A program made the translations under genes and the position numbers. Source: JBFMCC01 sp037445635 (lineage in GTDB: Bacteria; Chloroflexota; Anaerolineae; Anaerolineales; Villigracilaceae). Taken from it: DNA of 5,459 nt. Shown here piece after piece: positions 1 to 4,854 of the stretch. The stretch's first letter is position 1, and each line of letters begins with the position of its first letter. The notes beneath the pieces are model-generated. The model made no database searches. It was not told the origin of the DNA and saw only the letters and a list, made by a program, of their open reading frames with translations. The stretch is taken from assembly GCA_037445635.1 (NCBI GenBank), contig JBBIKC010000067.1:1-5459 (forward strand), written 5' to 3'.

Positions 1-531
1 GATGGCCTCGAGGATCGCTTCGATGTTGATCCCCTCCTTGGCGGAGACGCGCAGAACCGATTCGGGCGGGACACCGAGCAGCGAACCCACGTCCTCCGCC
101 ACTTCGTCGGGACGAGCCGAGGGCAGGTCAATTTTGTTGATGACGGGGATGATCGCGAGGTCGGCTTCGAGCGCCTGGTAGAGGTTGGCGAGCGTCTGCG
201 CTTCGATGCCCTGTGTGGCATCCACTACCAGCACCGCGCCCTCGCATGCCTTGAGCGCGCGCGAGACCTCGTAACCAAAGTCCACGTGGCCGGGCGTGTC
301 GATCAGGTTGATCTCGTATTTGTTGCCGTCGTTGGCGTTGTAATACATGCGCACGGCCGAGGCCTTGATGGTGACACCCTTCTCGCGTTCGAGGTCCATG
401 CTGTCGAGCACCTGCTCGGTCATGTCGCGCTCCGAGACGGCGCCCGTCAATTGCAGCAGGCGGTCGGCGAGCGTGGATTTGCCATGGTCCACGTGGGCGA
501 TGATGCAGAAGTTACGAATGTGATCGGTCAT
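1..531 (-). CDS. lepA: Elongation factor 4 (LepA) GTPase, N-terminal part, runs off the window
   Basis: LepA is a ribosome-associated translational GTPase (EF4) that acts in the cytoplasm in translation or ribosome biogenesis. The 177 visible codons hold the whole G domain: P-loop AHVDHGKS at residues 12-19, switch-I Thr54 in REKGVTIKA, DTPGH at 78-82, NKID at 132-135 and SAK at 163-165. The short leader followed by IRNFCIIAHVDHGKSTLADRLL is typical of LepA rather than of EF-G, EF-Tu, TypA or BipA. LepA is usually about 600 residues, so roughly 70 percent lies beyond position 1. ATG at 529-531 is the only sensible start: the reading frame upstream runs 11 codons without a start back to the TGA of the toxin gene, which is in the same frame. 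No Shine-Dalgarno sequence is visible. A TATACT hexamer (545-550) lies 13 nt upstream without a recognisable -35 box. The gene is downstream of, and co-directional with, the AbiE-like pair, 33 bp away, so read-through is possible. Confidence 0.96.
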   Translation of the reverse strand, partial: MTDHIRNFCIIAHVDHGKSTLADRLLQLTGAVSERDMTEQVLDSMDLEREKGVTIKASAVRMYYNANDGNKYEINLIDTPGHVDFGYEVSRALKACEGAVLVVDATQGIEAQTLANLYQALEADLAIIPVINKIDLPSARPDEVAEDVGSLLGVPPESVLRVSAKEGINIEAILEAI

Positions 532-564
532 AGTCGCGGGCGGGAGTATAACGCATTTTATATC

Positions 565-1338
565 TCAACCCTCATCCAAATCGAGCGCCTTCCGAATTTG
601 GGCCTGCAAAACGTCGAAGAATTCAGACAGGCGCTCACGCTCGTTGAGCGGGACAAAGGGACGCAAATCGAGGACAAAATCCTTCTTCGGGAAGGATGCC
701 ACACGCTGGATGATGTCTGCCGGCGCGGCTTCTGAAACTTTGTAGTAGGCCAGTTTTTTACGCACCATATCGCGGCGAACTTTCACACCCCGCGAAAGCA
801 GATACCACAAATCATACAGGTCGCGTCCCTTGCGGCGTGTCATCACGGCGCGAATCTTATCAGCCAGCAGTTCCTCCTGCGAAAGGTGATGGACAAATGA
901 AGTGAATAGCACAGGATACGCGGTCTGGAGCAGGGAGCGGTCGCCAGCAAGAACCTTTTCGCGGAAGGAAAAGTCGAGCGCGATGGTTGCCTGGTAGGGA
1001 AGAGTCTTTCCGGCCGTCAAAAGGAATTGTTTCCCGGCAACGCTTTTCCGTTCCTTCCAGGTCACGTCTTCCTCATCCTCCATGCGCTTTAATACGCCCG
1101 CAACATACGCATTGAAATCGGACATTGGCAGTGTAACTGAAAAATCGAGATCCTCGGAAAACCGCGGAGCCTGATAGAGCAGGTGGATCGCCGTACCGCC
1201 CTTGAAGAATATATTTTGGCTGGGAGTTTTTTGATAGAGTTTTTGCAGGAAAACGATTTGTAAATACTCGCGGAAGATCACCGTCTCGTTGATCCTGTTT
1301 TTCTTCGCCAGATCGCGAACCTGTTCCTGGGAGATCAT
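565..1338 (-). CDS. AbiEii/AbiGii-family nucleotidyltransferase toxin
   Basis: This 257-residue protein belongs to the AbiEii family of DNA polymerase beta-like nucleotidyltransferases, the toxin half of type IV toxin-antitoxin and phage-abortive-infection modules; characterised members act as nucleotidyltransferases in the cytoplasm. Visible motifs follow the family order: KGGTA at 46-50 (nucleotide-binding Gly-Gly-Ser/Thr motif), RFSEDLDFS at 59-67 (metal-binding Asp pair), IALDFS at 119-124, then EELLADKIRAV with Lys161 and RDLYDLW with Asp173. The length is normal and no key residue is missing, so it is probably active. The ATG (1336-1338) overlaps the TGA of the upstream antitoxin gene as ATGA, which fits translational coupling with antitoxin made first. 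The product is rich in Lys/Arg and the gene is more A/T-rich than lepA and the genes beyond 2074, consistent with acquisition by transfer (inference). Family assignment is firm; the toxic activity and target are inferred. Confidence 0.9.
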   Translation of the reverse strand: MISQEQVRDLAKKNRINETVIFREYLQIVFLQKLYQKTPSQNIFFKGGTAIHLLYQAPRFSEDLDFSVTLPMSDFNAYVAGVLKRMEDEEDVTWKERKSVAGKQFLLTAGKTLPYQATIALDFSFREKVLAGDRSLLQTAYPVLFTSFVHHLSQEELLADKIRAVMTRRKGRDLYDLWYLLSRGVKVRRDMVRKKLAYYKVSEAAPADIIQRVASFPKKDFVLDLRPFVPLNERERLSEFFDVLQAQIRKALDLDEG

Positions 1339-1913
1339 GGAATGTCCGTTCCTTTCATGGGCGGGAACTTCTTTACAAACGACATGTAGCGAGCCTTGTT
1401 CAGCCGGGAATAATTCAGTTCGTCCGTATGGACAATGGCAAGTCCCTTCGACATCAAATAAATCAGGTCGAGCAGGGCCTTTTCAGGCTGCGCGATGAGA
1501 AACCCCTGAACGAGTTCATATCCCCAAAAGAGCGATTTTTGAATCCGCACATAACGGAATATCTTTCCGTCCACCGTTTTCGTGACCGGCTTGCGGGTCG
1601 TCATGCTGGCGGTCTCATACGGAAATTGGGACAGCACGCCATGAAAATTGAGCGCGGCCTCCAGCGAGACATAGGAAGGCTCGTAGAGAAAATTGGCAAG
1701 GCGGAAATCGTGGATTGTCGCGCCTGAGAGAATATACTTATCGCGTTCCAGTTTCTTTAGAACGTTCTGGCGTGTCAGGCGGTTCAAGATCGAAAAGAAG
1801 GTGGCCTGCGCCATATCCAACCCCAGCATGTCGCGCAGGGACTTGGTGGTGAACAACTCCAGCCTGGATTGATAGATCTGCCGGACCAGGTAGGCAAAAT
1901 TTGACGTTTCCAT
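1335..1913 (-). CDS. AbiEi-family antitoxin / transcriptional regulator
   Basis: This 192-residue protein matches AbiEi-type antitoxins: a winged helix-turn-helix at about residues 5-65 (helical start, FTTKSLRDML, ATFFSILNRLTRQNVLKKL, then the wing ERDKYILSG), followed by the C-terminal family domain with EPSYVSLEAALNFHGVL at 78-94, TTRKP at 105-109 and LIAQPEKALLDLIYL at 139-153. AbiEi proteins neutralise AbiEii without a stable complex (type IV behaviour) and bind inverted repeats in their own promoter to repress the operon. That fits the gene order here, antitoxin first with an ATGA junction to the toxin, and the long palindrome over its promoter and start codon. The ATG at 1911-1913 follows a consensus-like promoter and lies inside that palindrome. 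It would give a leader of only a few nucleotides. No long in-frame extension or better start was seen. Function is by family resemblance plus gene pairing. Confidence 0.87.
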   Translation of the reverse strand: METSNFAYLVRQIYQSRLELFTTKSLRDMLGLDMAQATFFSILNRLTRQNVLKKLERDKYILSGATIHDFRLANFLYEPSYVSLEAALNFHGVLSQFPYETASMTTRKPVTKTVDGKIFRYVRIQKSLFWGYELVQGFLIAQPEKALLDLIYLMSKGLAIVHTDELNYSRLNKARYMSFVKKFPPMKGTDIP

Positions 1914-1946
1914 ATACTCTCGATTTTATAGAGTATATGGAAACGT
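1904..1946. repeat. 17-bp perfect inverted repeat, probable AbiEi operator
   Basis: The left arm (1904-1920) and right arm (1930-1946) are exact reverse complements over 17 bp, separated by a 9-nt A/T-rich centre. One arm fills the promoter spacer and touches the -35 box; the centre carries most of the -10 box; the other arm covers the expected transcription start, the ATG and the first codons of the antitoxin gene. The predicted transcript begins within the second arm, so the palindrome should act as DNA (a dimeric protein site) rather than as an mRNA hairpin. Assignment to AbiEi autorepression follows the known behaviour of the family. Confidence 0.75.
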
Positions 1947-1951
1947 GTCAA
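1923..1951 (-). promoter_or_regulatory. Sigma70-type promoter of the AbiE-like operon
   Basis: Read on the minus strand, a perfect TTGACA (1946-1951) is separated by exactly 17 nt from TAAAAT (1923-1928), five of six matches to TATAAT. Transcription would start near 1916-1917, only about 3 nt before the antitoxin ATG, so the mRNA would be nearly leaderless. The whole -35/-10 spacer coincides with one arm of the 17-bp inverted repeat, so a protein bound there would block RNA polymerase. The match is seen directly; promoter activity is inferred. Confidence 0.75.
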
Positions 1952-2061
1952 GAGGATGCCGGGGCGTCGCAGCCAGGCGGTTTTCGTTTCATGTTTTTCT
2001 CATGCATCCTTCACCTGCGAAACGGGAGATTCATCCTCTTCCCTCTGCGCCCCCCAGACCA

Positions 2062-2067
2062 TACAAT
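2062..2067 (+). promoter_or_regulatory. -10-like box TACAAT of the CDF gene, leaderless arrangement
   Basis: TACAAT (five of six to TATAAT) ends 6 nt before the ATG at 2074, the spacing expected if transcription starts at or next to the start codon. No good -35 box is found about 17 nt upstream (TTCCCT). The rest of 1947-2073 shows no gene, hairpin or riboswitch that I can recognise. Support comes mainly from the identical spacing before tlyA and the prenyltransferase gene. Confidence 0.45.
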
Positions 2068-2073
2068 CATGCC

Positions 2074-3042
2074 ATGACCCATGAACGAGACCGAAAAAGC
2101 CTGATGGCTGTTAATCTTGGACTGGGGATCAACATCTTCCTTTCCGCAATAAAGACCATTTTCGGCGTGGTGGGTCACAGTCCCGCGCTGCTGGCCGAGG
2201 GGATCAATTCCACCTCCGACGTGGCCTACTACATTGTTGCCAGCATCTTCGTCCGCATGGCGAACAAGCCCGCCGATACCGAGCATCCCTATGGACACCG
2301 CCAACTGGAAAGCATCGCCTCGTTGACTGTGGGCGCGTTCGTGGTCGCGACTGCCGTCGCCGTCTTCTGGGACGCGGTGGACAAGATCTGGGATCTGGTG
2401 GACGGGAAAGTCACATCGCAAGGGGCGGCAAATATCGCGTTATGGATTGCGCTTGGCACGGTGGCACTCAAAGTCTTCCTCTTTTTCTACGTCCGCAAAC
2501 TTGGACGGGAAACGCACAACCCCGTGGTGGACGCGCTGGCTTACGACCATCGCAACGACATCTTCTCCGCGGCGGCCGCGTCCATCGGCATCTTCTTCGG
2601 TCAGCGCGGACTCCCGTGGCTGGACCCGCTGGCGGGCGCGCTCGTTGCTCTTTTGATCCTTCGTACCGGCATCTTCATCCTGCGCGAGTCATCCGTCGAG
2701 TTGATGGATGCGGTGCCGAGCCGCGAGATCGCCGAGCAGGTGACCGAACAATTGCATCACGTGGATGGCGTTATTCAGGTCGAGGAGATTCAGTCGCATC
2801 GCTTCGGACCTCATGTCGTCGTCAACCTGACCATCGGCATTGACGGCTTCCTGACCGTCACCGAAGGGGATGCAATCGCCACCCACGTGGAGAAGTTGAT
2901 CTGCGAATCTGTGCCGAACGTCCTGCGCGTCCACGTTCACTATCACCCCGCGGACAAAGCCCATGCCGACATGACGATTGACGAAATCCTCGATGAGGGA
3001 CGAAAGCACGTATCTCCCTATCAGCCTGAGTATTACGATTAG
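2074..3042 (+). CDS. Cation diffusion facilitator (CDF) metal exporter, probably Mn-type
   Basis: This 322-residue inner-membrane protein has the CDF plan: six transmembrane segments at about residues 12-32, 38-60, 82-100, 118-140, 150-175 and 182-202, then a cytoplasmic ferredoxin-like domain (about 213-295) ending in RVHVHYHP. CDF proteins expel divalent metal ions in exchange for protons as homodimers. Family marks are HPYGHRQLE at 71-79 after TM2, and the transport site in TM2 (Asn45, Asp49) and TM5 (Asp158, Asp162). Zinc exporters usually carry His/Asp plus His/Asp, and FieF-like ones four Asp; the N-D-D-D set matches Mn-exporting MntE-type members, so manganese is the likely substrate (inference). 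The frame is open from 1945, but the 43 extra residues are Pro/Arg-rich and unlike the family. ATG 2074 gives a normal charged start before TM1 and sits 6 nt after TACAAT. It converges with tlyA; the stops overlap by 4 bp. Confidence 0.92.
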   Translation: MTHERDRKSLMAVNLGLGINIFLSAIKTIFGVVGHSPALLAEGINSTSDVAYYIVASIFVRMANKPADTEHPYGHRQLESIASLTVGAFVVATAVAVFWDAVDKIWDLVDGKVTSQGAANIALWIALGTVALKVFLFFYVRKLGRETHNPVVDALAYDHRNDIFSAAAASIGIFFGQRGLPWLDPLAGALVALLILRTGIFILRESSVELMDAVPSREIAEQVTEQLHHVDGVIQVEEIQSHRFGPHVVVNLTIGIDGFLTVTEGDAIATHVEKLICESVPNVLRVHVHYHPADKAHADMTIDEILDEGRKHVSPYQPEYYD

Positions 3043-3884
3043 CCGATCACGGCTTTCACCATCGCGGACACATCCGCGCTTTTTTCATCCAATCCCAACC
3101 ACGCCAAAAATTCGACGTTGCCCTTCGGCCCGGTGATCGGCGAACGGACCAGCCCGCGCAGTCCGAGGCCCTGGCTTTGTGCAAACGTGAGTACATCCAA
3201 CAGGACTTTCCTGTGGACCTCGGCGTTGCGAATCACGCCATCGCCTCGCGCGACATCCTTTCGGCCTGCCTCGAATTGGGGCTTGATGAGGGCGATGACC
3301 TCGCCTCTCTCCCCCCTGCCCCCTCTCCCCTCTCCCGGCGGGAGAGGGGAGAGAGGGCGCGCCATAGGCGCGGGGGTAAGGGGTGAGGTCCACTCTTTCA
3401 CAACCGGCAGCAACACCTTCAACGAAATAAACGACGCGTCCACCGTCACCAGATCAATTGGCTCAGGTAATGACTCGACGAACCTGGCGTTGGTCTCCTC
3501 CATGACGACCACGCGGGGATCGTTGCGGATTTTCCAGTGCAGGATGCCCTTCCCCACATCAATCGCGTAGACTTTGGCCGCGCCGCGCTGGAGCAGGCAG
3601 TCGGTGAAGCCGCCCGTGGACGCGCCCACATCCGCGCAGACGAGGCCCGTCACGTCCATCTTGAAGGCTTCGAGCGCCGCGTCCAGTTTCTCGCCGCCGC
3701 GCGAGACGAAGCGCGGACCCGCGTCCACCGTCAGCGTGGATTCGGCCGCGACGCTGGCTCCAGGCTTGAGCGCGGTCTGACCGTCAATCCGCACCTGTCC
3801 AGCCATGACCAAGGCCTGCGCCTTGGCGCGCGATTCCGCCAGTCCGCGTTCGACGAGCAGGAGGTCCAGACGCTTTTTCGCCAC
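3039..3884 (-). CDS. tlyA: TlyA-family rRNA 2'-O-methyltransferase (S4 domain), with in-frame palindromic insert
   Basis: TlyA methylates ribose 2'-OH of rRNA (16S C1409 and/or 23S C1920 in studied species) using S-adenosylmethionine; it was historically called hemolysin A. The N-terminal S4 RNA-binding domain spans about residues 4-60 (RLDLLLVERGLAESRAKAQA, then VRIDGQ). The linker RFVSRGGEKL leads to a Rossmann FtsJ-like domain with SAM motif ADVGASTGGFTD at 84-95. The catalytic tetrad K-D-K-E is visible as Lys66, Asp149, Lys201 and Glu258. Between Asp149 and Lys201 lies an extra Pro/Gly/Arg-rich segment (about 166-195) encoded by the palindromic repeat at 3299-3388. In M. tuberculosis TlyA, from memory, the corresponding spacing is about 28 residues, against 52 here; the other spacings agree. 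The start is GTG (3882-3884), 6 nt after a perfect TATAAT. All conserved motifs remain, so the enzyme is probably functional despite the insert. Confidence 0.94.
   Translation of the reverse strand: MAKKRLDLLLVERGLAESRAKAQALVMAGQVRIDGQTALKPGASVAAESTLTVDAGPRFVSRGGEKLDAALEAFKMDVTGLVCADVGASTGGFTDCLLQRGAAKVYAIDVGKGILHWKIRNDPRVVVMEETNARFVESLPEPIDLVTVDASFISLKVLLPVVKEWTSPLTPAPMARPLSPLPPGEGRGGRGERGEVIALIKPQFEAGRKDVARGDGVIRNAEVHRKVLLDVLTFAQSQGLGLRGLVRSPITGPKGNVEFLAWLGLDEKSADVSAMVKAVIG
3299..3388 (+). repeat. GC-rich palindromic element A inside tlyA
   Basis: The core is a 14-bp perfect inverted repeat (3323-3336 and 3340-3353) with a 3-nt loop; beyond one mismatch four more pairs extend it to 3318-3358. 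A second small hairpin, CGCGCC-ATA-GGCGCG, follows at 3358-3372, then a G-rich tail GGGGGTAAGGGGTGAGG (3372-3388). The left edge begins with a loosely complementary CCTCGCC stretch at 3299. The 90-nt span equals 30 codons and leaves the tlyA frame open, encoding roughly residues 166-195 on the opposite strand. The borders are estimated from the tail, the loosely complementary ends and the expected protein spacing, so they may be off by several bases. Confidence 0.8.
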
Positions 3885-3890
3885 GTCCAG

Positions 3891-3896
3891 ATTATA
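3891..3896 (-). promoter_or_regulatory. -10 box TATAAT of tlyA, leaderless arrangement
   Basis: A perfect TATAAT on the minus strand is followed by CTGGAC and then the GTG start codon at 3884, a 6-nt gap. Transcription would begin at or very near the GTG, leaving no room for a ribosome binding site. The sequence 17 nt further upstream (GGGAAT) is not a recognisable -35 box. This box supports the GTG as the start. Confidence 0.6.
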
Positions 3897-3909
3897 CGCT
3901 CACACCACT

Positions 3910-3967
3910 CCCAATTCCCGACTTCCGAATTATCGAATCCCAATTTCCAACTCCCGAATCTCCATTT
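3910..3967. repeat. Degenerate 29-bp tandem repeat between tlyA and the prenyltransferase gene
   Basis: Two adjacent 29-nt units start at 3910 and 3939. Their first 21 nt agree at 18 positions (the shared pattern is CCCAATTyCCrACTyCCGAAT), and the last 8 nt have diverged. A further related fragment, CCGATTATC, follows at 3969-3977 and echoes CCGAATTATC of unit 1. The block fills the divergent intergenic region between the two -10 boxes. It has no coding potential in a convincing frame. Whether it is regulatory or a simple expanded repeat cannot be told from one copy. Confidence 0.55.
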
Positions 3968-3972
3968 CCGAT

Positions 3973-3978
3973 TATCAT
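3973..3978 (+). promoter_or_regulatory. -10-like box TATCAT of the prenyltransferase-mevalonate kinase operon
   Basis: TATCAT (five of six to TATAAT) is followed by TGCGCC and then the ATG at 3985, again a 6-nt gap. No Shine-Dalgarno sequence precedes the ATG and no clear -35 box is present. The box overlaps the end of the degenerate repeat block. Activity is inferred from spacing shared with the tlyA and CDF genes. Confidence 0.45.
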
Positions 3979-3984
3979 TGCGCC

Positions 3985-4854
3985 ATGTTGAAGGCCCTGC
4001 TCAAAACCATGCGCCCAAAACAGTGGGCAAAGAACGTATTCCTGTTCGCCGCGCTGGTCTTCGACCGCAAACTGACCAACACCGACGCCATCTTTCACAC
4101 GGTGGCGGGCGCGGTGGCGTTCAGCCTGCTGGCCAGCGCGGTCTACATCATTAACGACATCGCCGATGTGGAGGCCGACCGCCATCACCCGACCAAGCGC
4201 AGCCGTCCCATCGCGGCGGGGACGCTTTCCATCCCGGCTGCCCTCGCGTCTGCCGTTGTCATCGTAATCCTTTTCCTGCCGGTCGCTTACTGGCTCTCTC
4301 CCGCCTTCGCCCTCATTTCGCTCACTTACTTCGGTCTCAATCTGATCTACTCGAAATGGCTCAAGCACATCGTCCTGCTAGACATCATCGTGCTGGCCTC
4401 CTTTTACGTGATCCGCGTGGCCGCCGGGGTGGCGCTGATCGACGTGGTGCGTTTCTCGCCCTGGATTTACATTTTCACTGTATTCCTGTCCCTGCTCATC
4501 GGCACGGGCAAGCGCCGCGCCGAACTCTCCGAACTGGCCGCGGAGGCGGGCAACCAGCGCCGCGTGCTGGAGGGCTACACCCTGAACTTCCTCGACCACA
4601 TGATCACCCTGGCCTCGGGCATGACCATCATCACCTACGGCCTGTACACCTTCTCCGCGGTCAACCTGCCCGAGAACCACATGATGATGCTCACCATCCC
4701 GTTCATCATCTACGCGGTCATGCGTTATCAGTATCTCCTGCAAGTGCAAAACACCGGCGGCGCGCCCGAAGACCTGGTGCTCTCCGACCGTCCTCTGCAG
4801 GCCGCCATCGCGCTGTGGGGATTGACCGTGCTGCTCATCTTCTACATCTCGTGA
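3985..4854 (+). CDS. UbiA-family decaprenyl-phosphate phosphoribosyltransferase-like membrane protein
   Basis: This 289-residue polytopic membrane protein is a UbiA-superfamily prenyltransferase, closest in motif pattern to mycobacterial decaprenyl-phosphate 5-phosphoribosyltransferase (Rv3806c type), which transfers phosphoribose from PRPP to polyprenyl phosphate. Matching features are MRPKQWAKNVFLFAAL at 9-24, AVYIINDIADVEADR with the Asp-rich motif N57-D58...D61...D65, HPTKRSRPIAAG at 68-79, the second conserved stretch around YSKWLKHIVLLD (Asp133) running to IRVAAG at 143-148, GTGKRRAEL at 173-181 and PEDLVLSDRPLQ at 261-272. About eight hydrophobic segments are visible. The frame is open from 3805, but those 60 residues are antisense to tlyA and to the repeat block, so ATG 3985, 6 nt after TATCAT, is preferred. 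Its TGA overlaps the mevalonate kinase GTG. The exact acceptor lipid and final glycan in this organism are unknown; a general UbiA prenyltransferase remains possible. Confidence 0.88.
   Translation: MLKALLKTMRPKQWAKNVFLFAALVFDRKLTNTDAIFHTVAGAVAFSLLASAVYIINDIADVEADRHHPTKRSRPIAAGTLSIPAALASAVVIVILFLPVAYWLSPAFALISLTYFGLNLIYSKWLKHIVLLDIIVLASFYVIRVAAGVALIDVVRFSPWIYIFTVFLSLLIGTGKRRAELSELAAEAGNQRRVLEGYTLNFLDHMITLASGMTIITYGLYTFSAVNLPENHMMMLTIPFIIYAVMRYQYLLQVQNTGGAPEDLVLSDRPLQAAIALWGLTVLLIFYIS

Noticed and set aside
545..562. Possible lepA promoter (TATACT or TATAAA hexamers in the toxin-lepA gap)
   Set aside because: A/T-rich hexamers are present, but no -35 box lies at 16-18 nt from either, so I do not annotate it.
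286..735. Plus-strand open frame of 149 codons over lepA and the toxin 3' end
   Set aside because: It is the antisense of conserved LepA GTPase motifs and has no recognisable domain or start signals.
1945..2073. N-terminal extension of the CDF protein by 43 residues from an upstream ATG
   Set aside because: The extra residues are Pro/Arg-rich and unlike CDF N termini, and the start falls in the antitoxin operator. ATG 2074 has a -10 box at leaderless spacing.
3318..3358. Intrinsic terminator formed by the strong stem in element A
   Set aside because: The stem is strong, but no T-run follows on either strand and it lies inside tlyA with the frame continuing.
3299..3388. CRISPR or insertion sequence
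   Set aside because: There are no evenly spaced repeats with unique spacers and no transposase. The elements are short palindromes without coding capacity of their own.
3805..3984. N-terminal extension of the prenyltransferase by 60 residues
   Set aside because: It is antisense to the tlyA start and runs through the degenerate repeat. The family N terminus begins just before MRPKQW, matching ATG 3985.
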